46,856 nt of DNA from a virus. Positions 6,290-14,083 of the stretch are shown here, piece after piece. The position numbers and the translations under genes were made by a program. The stretch lies in the IMG/VR virus record IMGVR_UViG_3300044825_002732, positions 1-46,856 of that record; one strand, written 5' to 3'. Under the pieces are notes generated by a model, which did not search any database, was not told where the DNA came from, and worked only from the letters and a program-made list of their open reading frames with translations. How positions within the stretch are numbered: position 1 is the stretch's first letter; every line of letters begins with the position of its first letter.

Positions 6290-7668
6290 TAGAATTTAAA
6301 TCCCTCAAATGATTTTTTAGGTTTTTTGTCTTCGTAATCATTATACTCGTCTTCCTGTCCAGAGTCAAGTATGTCTTTTTGAGCAGTCTGCTCGCAGTCA
6401 TAAAGTCTCATCTTGGCACGGTCAATACCTACAATAAAACGTTTATATACTGTTGGATCATTATAACGATTTTTCAATTGTTTCACCATAATCTGCCCCA
6501 ACTGTTCAAGTTCTTCTGTACTAATAAGGGCAAACATAAAATCAGCAGTAGCAGGGAGACCAAAGGACTCAGAAGTATCAGTAAGTTCAACATCGCTACT
6601 ACCGTAACCACTGCGAGTGGTTTGAGTAGCAGATACGATTGGTACGTTGAACTCAACCGCAAGTCCCCTAAGTTCTTCTGCAATTGCTTTAATATAACTA
6701 TAAGAATTGACAGAAAAGTTCGACTTATACCTAGAGGAAGAGCAAATATTAAGGTAATCAATGAAAATAATATCAGGTCTAAATGACTTCTTAAGTGAAA
6801 GTTCATTAAGAAGTGCTTTAAAATGTCCACTATGTGCAGATGCGGTTGGATATTCCTTAATTATAAGAGTTCCCTGAGTTTTCTTTGCAAGACTTGTTAC
6901 TTTGTTTTCAAACATTTGGCGCGGTAGTTCAACAAGTTGCTGAATTGGTACATTAAGAAGATTAGCATCAATTCTTTCAGCAATTCGTTCCTCTGCCATC
7001 TCTAGAGTGATGTATAAAACATTTCTACCCTGCAAAAGAACAGAACTAGCAACATGACACATAAACAATGATTTTCCAACGCCTGTTCCTGCAAGAGCGA
7101 TGTTTAAAGTTTTATTAGGTAAACCACCCTTAGTTATTTTATTAAAGTATTCTAAATCAAATTGAATTTTATCTTCTTTTCGATGATAAAATTCATATCT
7201 TTCCTCATAATTCTGAAGATAATCATGTCCCACATTATTATCAAAAGATACTGATAGAGCATCAGATAAAATACTTGGAATAGCATCACGATTTTTTTTA
7301 TCGTTTTTACCATCAGCAATATGAATGGATTCCATGAGAGCAAGATAAATTGCCCTATCACGGCACCATTTTTCAGTAGTATCAAGTAACCATTGTTGTT
7401 CTGCAACAGAATTATTGAACTGAGAAACTATACTATTAATTTCTTTGATTTCACTTTCAGTAATATCTGTTCTATTTTCTACTTCGATGTTGAGTGCTTC
7501 AATTGTAACCGATGAACCATACTTAACAATGAACTTAACAATCTCTTCAAATACGACTTTCTCCGTGCGTTGTTCAAAATAATCTGGTTGTATAAAAGGT
7601 ATGACCTTTCGTGAATAATTTTCATTGAAAACTAAATTGCGTAAAATTGTAAGTTCAAGTCGTTCCAT
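6289..7668 (-). CDS. gp41: Replicative DNA helicase (gp41, DnaB-like)
   Basis: A 459-residue DnaB-family helicase that unwinds DNA ahead of the fork and partners with primase. The N-terminal helical domain covers about residues 1-150. The RecA-like motor starts with Walker A GTGVGKS at 194-200. The sequence IIFIDYLNIC provides the Walker B strand, and ATQTTRSGYGS, a DnaB-type hexamer/DNA loop region, follows. Length is close to T4 gp41. It sits downstream of the oxygenase gene with a one-base overlap and upstream of mazG, within an operon that also holds gp43 and UvsX. Confidence 0.95.
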   Translation of the reverse strand: MERLELTILRNLVFNENYSRKVIPFIQPDYFEQRTEKVVFEEIVKFIVKYGSSVTIEALNIEVENRTDITESEIKEINSIVSQFNNSVAEQQWLLDTTEKWCRDRAIYLALMESIHIADGKNDKKNRDAIPSILSDALSVSFDNNVGHDYLQNYEERYEFYHRKEDKIQFDLEYFNKITKGGLPNKTLNIALAGTGVGKSLFMCHVASSVLLQGRNVLYITLEMAEERIAERIDANLLNVPIQQLVELPRQMFENKVTSLAKKTQGTLIIKEYPTASAHSGHFKALLNELSLKKSFRPDIIFIDYLNICSSSRYKSNFSVNSYSYIKAIAEELRGLAVEFNVPIVSATQTTRSGYGSSDVELTDTSESFGLPATADFMFALISTEELEQLGQIMVKQLKNRYNDPTVYKRFIVGIDRAKMRLYDCEQTAQKDILDSGQEDEYNDYEDKKPKKSFEGFKF

Positions 7669-8225
7669 TACTTATAATGCAAATAGGCACTCATAATATA
7701 CTTTGGTCCACTGATAGGAGGTTCACCATAATGTGGATACATCCAAAATGGTGGAAACATTACTAATGTCCCTTTTTTTGGAGAAATATTTAAATTTTTA
7801 AAGACTGTATTTCCGCCAATTTCGACATCATTCAAATACCACATAAAAGATAAAAATCTTCTAGAAGTATCATGATCCATCACATCAACATGAGTATCAA
7901 ATCTATCTTCCCCTCCAGGATTATATTTTTTTATACGAAATTGTTCAAAGGCATGTTCTTTAGGAAAAACTCTATCATCAATAAATTCATAATACTTATT
8001 TCGATAGTCAAACACTTTTTTAATAATATGACTATGAACATTATTAATCTCTGGAGTTATTTCCCTATTTTCAGTTAAATTAAACTGAGTAAAGTTTGGT
8101 TTTCCATCATTATCATATCTCTCATGCTTATCTACAACTTGATCAAAAAGCGATACTAAAAAATCACATATATCACTTTCTAAAGAATTATCATAAACAT
8201 GAATTAAATCATTTAACTCATCCAT
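7668..8225 (-). CDS. 2-oxoglutarate/Fe(II)-dependent dioxygenase (prolyl 4-hydroxylase-like)
   Basis: A 185-residue protein with the double-stranded beta-helix iron triad: H112xD114 in RFDTHVDVMD and H165 in WMYPHYGEPP, followed by K175 where 2-oxoglutarate would bind. The central SFMWYLNDVEIGGNTVF matches the P4H-like fold. Such enzymes hydroxylate protein or small-molecule substrates, and T4-like cyanophages often carry several. I chose the ATG at 8225 because it overlaps the UvsX stop as ATGGATGA and starts the conserved sequence; an in-frame TTG 30 bases upstream is less likely. The substrate cannot be told from sequence. Confidence 0.88.
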   Translation of the reverse strand: MDELNDLIHVYDNSLESDICDFLVSLFDQVVDKHERYDNDGKPNFTQFNLTENREITPEINNVHSHIIKKVFDYRNKYYEFIDDRVFPKEHAFEQFRIKKYNPGGEDRFDTHVDVMDHDTSRRFLSFMWYLNDVEIGGNTVFKNLNISPKKGTLVMFPPFWMYPHYGEPPISGPKYIMSAYLHYK

Positions 8226-9219
8226 AACTAAACTCTTCTTTTGCAATAGCGTCAAGTTGATGCATTACTTCTTCAGTAAAGTATTGATCTGGATTTTTAA
8301 GGATTTCTTTGCCATAAATCTTTTTACCATTTATCTCATAACGTCCAGCGACATTTTTCCAAAGTCCACCGAGTTCGCCAAGTTCAAGTAAACCATAATA
8401 TCGATCAAGACCACGCTCATCGTAATAAAGACGAACTTCCACATCTTTATTCTCTTTACTTAAACGCGACTTAGCAGTCTTTGCCTTGATAATATTTCCA
8501 ACGATTTCTGTTCCATCCTTTTCTTTCTTTTTTGAGAGATAAATGATGGTAGAAGCAGCATACTTAAGACCACTACCACCACCCATCTCCTTAGTAGGAA
8601 CGTAAGCACCGATAACATCGTAGGTATGGTTGGTAACAATCATTGGAATATTTGCTTGGCCCAACTTGAGAGTAAGCATACGGAAAGCACCCTTTACAAG
8701 TTGCGATTTCGTCATATCACGCACTTGCTTATCATTTAGAGCGTCAGTAATTTCCTTTTCAGTTGAAAGCATACCCAAAGAATCTAACACAAACATGCAG
8801 GGTTTACGCTCTTCTAAAGGTTTTTTTAAGTAAATATCTACCGCCTTAAGTGCCTTGCCACGAAAATCCTCTACGGTGACAACATTAACCACGACAAGTC
8901 TTGATGTGTCGATTCCGCGACTTTCCAAGAGAGATTTAGTAATGGCAGCTTCAGTATCAAAGTAGAGGCAATAACCATCGGGATTAATATCAAGAAAATT
9001 CTTAACCACAGCGAGAGAGAAGAAAGTCTTTCCAGTAGAAGACTCTCCAGCAATAGCAGTAATCTTATTCCCAGATACACCACCAAAGATGCTACCCGAA
9101 ACCAATGCATTAAAGATGTAAGAACCTGTGTCAACATAAGTTTCAGTTTCATCAATATCTGATGCAAGTTTGGTGTAATCATCACCAATTTCTTTTACAA
9201 TATCTTTTAAAAAGTCCAT
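8218..9219 (-). CDS. uvsX: UvsX RecA-like recombinase
   Basis: A 333-residue RecA/RadA-type strand-exchange ATPase. Walker A is GESSTGKT at 58-65; a Walker B-type strand is CMFVLDSLGML. The region around TNHTYDVIGAYVPTKEMGGG matches the L1/L2 DNA-binding part of T4 UvsX. It forms filaments on single-stranded DNA, loaded by UvsY (30354-30785), and drives recombination-dependent replication and repair. The ATG overlaps the stop of the 54-residue gene as TAATG, and its own stop overlaps the oxygenase start. Confidence 0.95.
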   Translation of the reverse strand: MDFLKDIVKEIGDDYTKLASDIDETETYVDTGSYIFNALVSGSIFGGVSGNKITAIAGESSTGKTFFSLAVVKNFLDINPDGYCLYFDTEAAITKSLLESRGIDTSRLVVVNVVTVEDFRGKALKAVDIYLKKPLEERKPCMFVLDSLGMLSTEKEITDALNDKQVRDMTKSQLVKGAFRMLTLKLGQANIPMIVTNHTYDVIGAYVPTKEMGGGSGLKYAASTIIYLSKKKEKDGTEIVGNIIKAKTAKSRLSKENKDVEVRLYYDERGLDRYYGLLELGELGGLWKNVAGRYEINGKKIYGKEILKNPDQYFTEEVMHQLDAIAKEEFSYG

Positions 9220-9383
9220 TAGAAAATCATCCCGTATTCTTCAAGAAGTATTTTTTTATAAGGTAAACCTTGCTCTCTCAGTTCTTTTACCAATTTTAAT
9301 TTATGATAGAGAGCAGTATCTCCACCAAATCCTAGTGCTTTTAGAATAGTATTCAGTTCTTTGTCGTTAATCGGCAATTCCAT
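9219..9383 (-). CDS. 54-residue conserved protein between gp43 and UvsX
   Basis: A short ORF starting MELPINDKELNTILKALGFG and ending YKKILLEEYGMIF. It is predicted fully helical, with no metal or nucleotide motif. Both ends overlap neighbours as TAATG: its ATG with the gp43 stop, its stop with the UvsX ATG. That arrangement is strong evidence that it is translated. I recall a similarly sized hypothetical gene at this place in T4-like cyanophages. It might link the polymerase to the recombinase, but that is only a guess from position. Confidence 0.8.
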   Translation of the reverse strand: MELPINDKELNTILKALGFGGDTALYHKLKLVKELREQGLPYKKILLEEYGMIF

Positions 9384-11890
9384 TAAAAGAAAAATGATTC
9401 AAGGTTTACAGTTTTTTCCACACTCCATCCAATCGAATCAAGGATAGACTTAAGTGGTTCCACAAAACTCTTTTCAAATTGTAATTCATAATCGATGTAT
9501 TTGTCAAGACCAAGTTCTTTAGGAAAATCTTGGATAAACGAAATTACATTTTCTTGAATTGTATTTGGTTTTTTGAGAAAGATAAATTTTACCTTTTCCC
9601 CATTATTAATGAGAGAATATTTATTAGTAAGATTATTTTGTTTTATGTAATGATTGAACAGAAGTGCTCCACGAACGTGAATAGGAGTTTTGGATGCATA
9701 AATGCTTGAAGAAGAATAATATTTTCTTACATCTGAAGCAGTTCTTGGAAAAGCAACTTGTTCTGGAGGAAGTTTTTTAAATTCTTCACGACACTTATCA
9801 ATAAAATTAATTACTTCATCTTCAGTACCATTCATCATCAATTTAAGAGCATCCTTGATCATCACGCGACAGGGAGCAGGAGTTGAAGATTTAACTGCTT
9901 CAATTCCCATCATTTTGAGTTTGGGTTCTTCATATCGAACACCTTCACTATCCCATACATTGAGAATGTAACGCTTCTTAGCAGTCCAGATTCCACGCTC
10001 AGCAATGTTCTCACGCTTCATCTGCATCTTCTGATCATATGCATTCACATAGTTCGCCAGTTCTTGGTAGCAACTCTCAATATACTTTTCAAGTTCCACC
10101 TTACAGATCTTATCAAGGAAGTTGACAACGCCTTCAGTAGTTTTCTCTCTTCCCTTGTATACAGTTTCAACCAAAGGACCCATATTAAGGTAAATAGAAT
10201 CGGTATCAGAAGCAATAACATAATCTACTCCGTCTGTTTTGAGAATTTTGTTCAGATAGGCATTCATCTTGTTCTCAATCCAGCGGATAGAAACTTGACC
10301 AGACAAGGTAATTGCCTCAGCGTTTGCTAGTTTGTAATAACGGAAATACTGATTGCCAATAGCACCATAAGCAGAGTTAAGTTGAATCTTCCTTGCCATT
10401 TGGATGTTGTTGCACCTTGCAATCTCTTTTTCCAACTCTTTTGTCTTCTTCTTTTCATATTCTTGTTTAGCAGCAAGCATTTTCTTTTTATATACGGTGC
10501 GATCCTTATAGATCTTTTCCATCAGTTCTGGCAGGAATCCACGCACATCTTTACGGAACATTGCTCCGTTTGCACAAACTGCATAATCCTTATACATCTC
10601 AAAATTAGTCTGCTGATTTAAAATTTTATCAACCGTCACATTTGGATGCCTCTCATCCAGAAGAGTTTCTGGTGAGATATTATACTGCATAATAAGGTGT
10701 GGATATAGACTATTAAGGTCAAAACTCACAACCCAATCATACTTACCAGGAATGGGTTCTTTAACATAAGCACCTGCGTACTTAGAGTCTTTATCGGAAC
10801 GTTCTTTAGGTGGAATTACAATATTCCTTTTCTTAAGGTAGTTGTAAATGATTGTATCCCACATACGAACTTGAGAAAATACATCAGCATAATTTGCCTT
10901 AGCATCATATGCCATTGTAATCGCAAGTTCAATCAATTTCATCTTGTCTTCCATTCGGTCAACAAGTTCTACGTCAATAATGTTATACTCTACAAATTTC
11001 TGCCAACCTTTAGTATAGAAATCTTTGAATGTATCAAACTCAGAGTGATCAAGTTTTTTCTGACCAAGTTCTACGCTAGCAATATAATCTAGGCGATAAG
11101 ATTCTTGCGCCTTATAAGTAAATTTCTTATAAAGATTTAAATAATCAAGTTGAGTAATTCCACCAACATCATAAGAAATGTGCTTACGTCCAGAAATATA
11201 AATCTCATCCTCGGTTACAAGACCCCAAGGAGACATACGCTTCATTAACTTCTCACCAAGAACCCTATCTAAACGGCGAACGAGATATGGAATATCATAC
11301 AATTCAATATTCCATCCAGTCACAACTTCTGGGGTATTATCCTCAACCATCCACCAGTTGATAAAATCCATCAACAAATCTCTTTCGGTTGTAAAAGATT
11401 TGTAAATCACATTCTGTTGCTTGTTCTTGAATGGACCAAGACCCCAGGTGCGAATTTGCTTTGAAGCGTAATCTTGAATTGTAATCAAGAGAACTTCTTC
11501 TGCAGCAGACTCTACATCTGGAAATCCATTCTCAGATGCAACCTCAATATCCAGTGTAGTTATCTTAACTTTATTCGTATCAAATTTAATTTCTCCTTCA
11601 GGATAAGTTTCAGAAATGTACTGGTAAATGTATGCAGTGTTACCGTATATCTTAAAATTCTCTACATTTTCATACTTTTTAATAAATTCCCTACATTCAC
11701 GAATCACTCCAGGTTGCACTGATTCGACATATTCACCATTAAGAGTTTGATATTTAGTTTTTTTATTTGAAGGGACAAAAAGAGTCGGGTAAAACTTCTC
11801 ACGAGTCATGAAATGTTTACCATTTTCATAACCACGGACCAAGAAGTGATCCCCGACCATTTGAACGTTAGTGTAAAAACGAAGTGACAT
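9383..11890 (-). CDS. gp43: DNA polymerase (gp43, family B)
   Basis: An 835-residue family B replicative polymerase with 3'-5' proofreading exonuclease. Exonuclease motifs are LDIEVASENGFPD (Exo I), VTGWNIELYDIPYL (Exo II) and YNIIDVELVD (Exo III). Polymerase motifs are DLNSLYPHLIMQ (A), KIQLNSAYGAIGN (B) and ASDTDSIYLN (C), in the usual order and with the catalytic aspartates intact. It is slightly shorter than T4 gp43 (about 898 residues). The C-terminal ENVISFIQDFP...LESFFF would end in the clamp-binding tail. No intron or inserted homing endonuclease interrupts it. Confidence 0.98.
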   Translation of the reverse strand: MSLRFYTNVQMVGDHFLVRGYENGKHFMTREKFYPTLFVPSNKKTKYQTLNGEYVESVQPGVIRECREFIKKYENVENFKIYGNTAYIYQYISETYPEGEIKFDTNKVKITTLDIEVASENGFPDVESAAEEVLLITIQDYASKQIRTWGLGPFKNKQQNVIYKSFTTERDLLMDFINWWMVEDNTPEVVTGWNIELYDIPYLVRRLDRVLGEKLMKRMSPWGLVTEDEIYISGRKHISYDVGGITQLDYLNLYKKFTYKAQESYRLDYIASVELGQKKLDHSEFDTFKDFYTKGWQKFVEYNIIDVELVDRMEDKMKLIELAITMAYDAKANYADVFSQVRMWDTIIYNYLKKRNIVIPPKERSDKDSKYAGAYVKEPIPGKYDWVVSFDLNSLYPHLIMQYNISPETLLDERHPNVTVDKILNQQTNFEMYKDYAVCANGAMFRKDVRGFLPELMEKIYKDRTVYKKKMLAAKQEYEKKKTKELEKEIARCNNIQMARKIQLNSAYGAIGNQYFRYYKLANAEAITLSGQVSIRWIENKMNAYLNKILKTDGVDYVIASDTDSIYLNMGPLVETVYKGREKTTEGVVNFLDKICKVELEKYIESCYQELANYVNAYDQKMQMKRENIAERGIWTAKKRYILNVWDSEGVRYEEPKLKMMGIEAVKSSTPAPCRVMIKDALKLMMNGTEDEVINFIDKCREEFKKLPPEQVAFPRTASDVRKYYSSSSIYASKTPIHVRGALLFNHYIKQNNLTNKYSLINNGEKVKFIFLKKPNTIQENVISFIQDFPKELGLDKYIDYELQFEKSFVEPLKSILDSIGWSVEKTVNLESFFF

Positions 11891-12144
11891 TAGGCAGTTA
11901 ATTCAAGATACTTTTTAACAATCTCAGGTTTAGGGTCAACAATAGTAAGAATACTATCAGAATGAATCATCATTTCTGTTTGATCTGTAACTTCAGGCCA
12001 AGGAGTTAAATTTCCTTCAGAATCAATTTGATATGGATTAATGAGTTTACAATCTGGTTCACCCAATTCAGAACCAACTTCAATAATTTCAGTGATAATG
12101 ACGTTATCAACTTTTAACAAAAGACACTTAACTGTTTTCTGCAT
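11890..12144 (-). CDS. Sm-like small protein, paralogue C
   Basis: An 84-residue beta-rich protein. It aligns by eye with the proteins at 12128-12439 and 28435-28845: an N-terminal CLLLKVDNVIITEI strand pair, a central INP, LTPW, and a C-terminal DSILTIVDPKPEIVKKYLEL. The layout (short strands, then a final Asp-x-hydrophobic-Thr strand) suggests an Sm/LSm or SH3-like barrel, a fold often used to bind RNA; that is inference. It overlaps the preceding paralogue by 17 bases and the gp43 ATG by one, so it should be translated with the polymerase. It is the shortest of the three and lacks part of the central loop. Confidence 0.7.
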   Translation of the reverse strand: MQKTVKCLLLKVDNVIITEIIEVGSELGEPDCKLINPYQIDSEGNLTPWPEVTDQTEMMIHSDSILTIVDPKPEIVKKYLELTA

Positions 12145-12439
12145 TTAATTTTTCCTCATACATTTCTTTAAGGGTTTCGATTGGTTCTACTATAGTTACA
12201 ATCCAATCTGGTTGCACCACAATTTGAGTATCACTAGTAAGAATAATCCAAGGAGATAGTGAAACTTCTAAATCTCCTTTCTTTTCTTCAACATCCTCAA
12301 CTAAAAGAACAGTTTTTCTAACTTCGATTTTCTGTGGACTGTTAAATAAATAACCACAAATTTTTTCATCGGAAACAAGTTCTTTTGTATCAGAAATTAC
12401 AGTTTCACCAGACTTGAGTAGTGCTAGTTTAATTGACAT
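12128..12439 (-). CDS. Sm-like small protein, paralogue B
   Basis: A 103-residue protein starting MSIKLALLKSGETVISDTKE. I chose the ATG at 12439 because GGAGGGAG lies just upstream; the longer frame would run through the promoter and terminator. Features shared with its two paralogues are an N-terminal LKSGE turn, FNSP in the middle, SLSPWIILTSDTQIVV, and IVTIVEPIETLKEMYEE at the end. This resembles an Sm/LSm-type barrel with a C-terminal helix. RNA binding is possible but unproven. It is the first gene behind the strong sigma70-type promoter at 12462-12490, heading the polymerase operon. Confidence 0.75.
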   Translation of the reverse strand: MSIKLALLKSGETVISDTKELVSDEKICGYLFNSPQKIEVRKTVLLVEDVEEKKGDLEVSLSPWIILTSDTQIVVQPDWIVTIVEPIETLKEMYEEKLNAENS

Positions 12440-12461
12440 TTTTTTAAGTCTCCCTCCAAGC

Positions 12462-12490
12462 ATTATAAAACAAAAAAATGGGGAAGTCAA
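12462..12490 (-). promoter_or_regulatory. Sigma70-type promoter heading the replication operon
   Basis: Minus-strand -35 TTGACT (12485-12490), exactly 17 bases of spacer, and a perfect -10 TATAAT (12462-12467). It lies 23 bases before the ATG of the Sm-like gene at 12439, with GGAGGGAG between. The -35 box lies inside the 3' arm of the terminator hairpin at 12472-12514. It is the best match to a host housekeeping promoter in the window. Confidence 0.8.
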
Positions 12491-12514
12491 CCTGGATTTT
12501 GCCAGGGACCCCCC
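12472..12514 (-). terminator. Rho-independent terminator overlapping a promoter
   Basis: On the minus strand GGGGGGTC pairs with GACTTCCC (8 bp with two G-U pairs) around an inner CCTGG/CCAGG stem, followed by CA and seven T residues. It ends the hsp20/52-residue gene transcript. Its 3' arm and U-tract contain the -35 box and part of the spacer of the next promoter. Confidence 0.65.
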
Positions 12515-12540
12515 GCGCCGACGATATTCAATAATATTTA

Positions 12541-12699
12541 TCATTCACGCTTTCTTTTAAAAGCACAGACTTTTTTACCAGGTGCCATTGCATATTTAAC
12601 TGTTTTACCATAACAATTTTCTGGAGTTGGAAGTGGAGGATTTCCAAAATCCCCAATCTTTTCCTGAATAATTTGCATGAACTCCTGAAAAGTTTTCAT
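12541..12699 (-). CDS. 52-residue protein with T4-type capsid-targeting N-terminus
   Basis: A short ORF starting MKTFQEFMQIIQEKIGDF and ending CAFKRKRE. The first seven residues differ from the T4 internal-protein tag (MKTYQEFIAE) only by Phe for Tyr. An I-Q-E site follows at 11-13, fitting the (L/I)-x-E preference of the T4 prohead protease. The remainder holds PPLPTPENCYGKTVKYAM and a basic tail, suiting a DNA-associated internal protein. It follows hsp20 by 16 bases and precedes the terminator at 12472-12514. Packaging into the head is inference; translation is likely but unproven. Confidence 0.65.
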   Translation of the reverse strand: MKTFQEFMQIIQEKIGDFGNPPLPTPENCYGKTVKYAMAPGKKVCAFKRKRE

Positions 12700-12715
12700 C
12701 TCTTTTTTACTTTAT

Positions 12716-13150
12716 TTAGAGATAGTCTTTTCTAGTATGATATTCCGGAACAATTTTACCCAAATTAATTGTCAATAGTCCGTTATCAAAGGTAACTTTT
12801 CGTACTTCTGTGTCGTCAGAGAGAGTCCACGCTCTCTTGAAAGATCGTTGAGCCAATCCCTTATGGACGTAGTGGGTATCAGTTTCTCTATCCTCCTTCT
12901 GTCCTTCGACAAAAAGTTTTCCATATTCTGTATATACATGTACTTCCCCCTTCTTAAATCCAGCAAGTGCAATTTCCAAACGCGATTCTACGTTACTTAC
13001 CTGAACAAGATTATATGGTGGGTAATTAGAAGTAGTTTCATGAAGATTGAATAGACGATCAAAATATTCATCCATTCCAATACTGTTGCGGGTGATCTTT
13101 TCCAAAAGAGTTGGTAGATCAGTAGTAGTATATCTTGTAAGATTAGTCAT
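12716..13150 (-). CDS. hsp20: Small heat shock protein Hsp20
   Basis: A 144-residue alpha-crystallin-type chaperone. The core runs from about NLVQVSNVESRLEIALAGF to the C-terminal strand DNGLLTINLGKIVP, including the GLLTINL signature. Hsp20 oligomers hold unfolding proteins; T4-like cyanophages characteristically encode one, perhaps for head assembly. I chose the ATG at 13150 because GGAGAT lies 8 bases upstream. A longer in-frame ATG at 13207 would run through the leader hairpins. The leader contains a candidate RNA thermometer (13159-13205). RegA and its terminator lie upstream. Confidence 0.93.
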   Translation of the reverse strand: MTNLTRYTTTDLPTLLEKITRNSIGMDEYFDRLFNLHETTSNYPPYNLVQVSNVESRLEIALAGFKKGEVHVYTEYGKLFVEGQKEDRETDTHYVHKGLAQRSFKRAWTLSDDTEVRKVTFDNGLLTINLGKIVPEYHTRKDYL

Positions 13151-13158
13151 TATGGTAT

Positions 13159-13205
13159 CTCCTTTAAAAGCGAGTTTTTTAAGTGTCAAACCCGAAGCAT
13201 TTGAC
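13159..13205 (-). promoter_or_regulatory. hsp20 leader hairpins, candidate RNA thermometer
   Basis: Two hairpins occupy the likely 5' leader of hsp20. The first (13185-13205) is GTCAAA/TTTGAC capped by C-UUCG-G. The second (13159-13174) pairs CTC-G-CTT with AAG-GAG across a 3-base loop, with one bulged G. This buries the ribosome binding site AAGGAG in a weak 6-bp stem. Short imperfect pairing over the ribosome binding site is the classic design of small-heat-shock RNA thermometers, including one known in cyanobacteria. Confidence 0.55.
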
Positions 13206-13212
13206 ATTACTA

Positions 13213-13218
13213 ATTATA
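13213..13218 (-). promoter_or_regulatory. -10 element (TATAAT) for hsp20
   Basis: The sequence TTCTTGTATAATTAG follows directly after the RegA terminator. No good -35 is visible. The same TTCTTGTATAATTA occurs before the CobS-like gene. A start about 7 bases downstream would give a leader of roughly 55 bases beginning at the UUCG hairpin. Confidence 0.6.
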
Positions 13219-13227
13219 CAAGAACAT

Positions 13228-13254
13228 AAAAAATGCGGAGTGTTGAACTCCGCA
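13228..13254 (-). terminator. Rho-independent terminator after regA
   Basis: TGCGGAGT, a 5-base loop and ACTCCGCA form a perfect 8-bp stem, followed by six T residues on the minus strand, immediately after the regA stop. It ends the clamp/clamp-loader operon. Confidence 0.9.
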
Positions 13255-13259
13255 CCTTA

Positions 13260-13700
13260 TCATTCGGCATCCTCTACCCTTTTCTTCTTAGAACCAATAT
13301 TATATTTAGTTTCAAGAATCCAATCACCTTTGTCCTTATATGCAAGAACTTTGATTTGATTAAGTGGAGCAATATCTTGAATTTTCTTTACATCTACGAT
13401 CGTAATGAGACCCCAATCTGCAAGAAGTTGGGCAATACGATTACGACGCTGAACATCATTCACAGTTAGGTTTGCGTGTTTACCATCAAGGGCAAACAGT
13501 TCCTTAAAGTGAACGAGATAATATCTACCTTGCTTGTGAAGAATATGACAAGACTGATAGATTTTCTTTTCCTTTCTTGAAGCAACTCCGATACGGGTCA
13601 AAGTCTCACGAACCTTTAGAAAATCATCAGGTTCATTGAGAATCACTTCCACCATTTGGTCGGGCGTCCACTTCACTTCAGGTTCTTGAACGACACTCAT
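13260..13700 (-). CDS. regA: RegA translational repressor
   Basis: A 146-residue homologue of T4 RegA, which binds the ribosome binding sites of early mRNAs and represses their translation. The conserved core starts at about residue 17 (VEVILNEPDDFLKVRETLTR) and includes IYQSCHILHKQGRYYLVHFK, as in T4. It has about 15 extra N-terminal residues and a basic C-terminus (SKKKRVEDAE) compared with the 122-residue T4 protein. As in T4 it follows the clamp-loader gene gp62, here with a 4-base ATGA overlap. Likely targets are mRNAs of its own operon. Confidence 0.95.
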   Translation of the reverse strand: MSVVQEPEVKWTPDQMVEVILNEPDDFLKVRETLTRIGVASRKEKKIYQSCHILHKQGRYYLVHFKELFALDGKHANLTVNDVQRRNRIAQLLADWGLITIVDVKKIQDIAPLNQIKVLAYKDKGDWILETKYNIGSKKKRVEDAE

Positions 13701-14083
13701 TTTGTTCCTCCAGTTTCAAATTTCGATTTAATAAATGTTAGTTGTTCTTTAGTAAGAATCCTCAAAGCTTGCTTTGCCTTTTCATTACTGTAACCATAAT
13801 AACGTTTGACATAATCAAGGTCTTTGATTTTATCTTGACGGAGCCAGGGAGAAAATCTCTTCTTTTTCCTCAGACTATTTATATAAAAGTCATATTGCAT
13901 TTTCTTTGAAAGGAAGTGATAACTATTCATTTCATTTGCAAAAAGAATACAATCAATATGAGCAGACAAGCAACGATTAATAATGTAAGGAGAATACTCC
14001 TTCTCTAACGAAGTATCACCATCAATTAGATTCTCTTTTGTATAATTGATAGAGTTTAACCAATCTTTTAGTTCTAGTGTCAT
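13697..14083 (-). CDS. gp62: Clamp loader small subunit (gp62)
   Basis: A 128-residue homologue of the short marine version of gp62, which joins four gp44 subunits to load the gp45 clamp. Recognisable segments are ELKDWLNSINYTKENL, YIINRCLSAHIDCI, SLRKKKRFSPWLR and YYGYSNEKAKQAL. It is shorter than T4 gp62 (187 residues), as in other marine T4-like phages. It has no ATPase motif, as expected. In T4 gp44 and gp62 are adjacent; here three genes, including the DruA-like pair, lie between them. ATGA overlaps on both sides imply coupled translation. Confidence 0.88.
   Translation of the reverse strand: MTLELKDWLNSINYTKENLIDGDTSLEKEYSPYIINRCLSAHIDCILFANEMNSYHFLSKKMQYDFYINSLRKKKRFSPWLRQDKIKDLDYVKRYYGYSNEKAKQALRILTKEQLTFIKSKFETGGTK

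Noticed and set aside
12535-12542. GATAAATA late-promoter-like site at the end of the 52-residue gene
   Set aside because: A terminator lies between it and the next gene, so it would not usefully drive it.
12440-12544. Longer N-terminus (35 extra residues) for the Sm-like protein at 12128
   Set aside because: It would translate through the terminator and promoter; the ATG at 12439 has GGAGGGAG just upstream and matches the paralogues.
13184-13189. Perfect TTGACA before hsp20
   Set aside because: Sixteen to eighteen bases downstream there is only TAAAGG-like sequence, not a -10; the match is better explained as the 3' arm of the UUCG hairpin.
13151-13207. Longer start for hsp20 at 13207
   Set aside because: It would lie in the leader hairpins and lacks a ribosome binding site, while the ATG at 13150 has one at the right distance.
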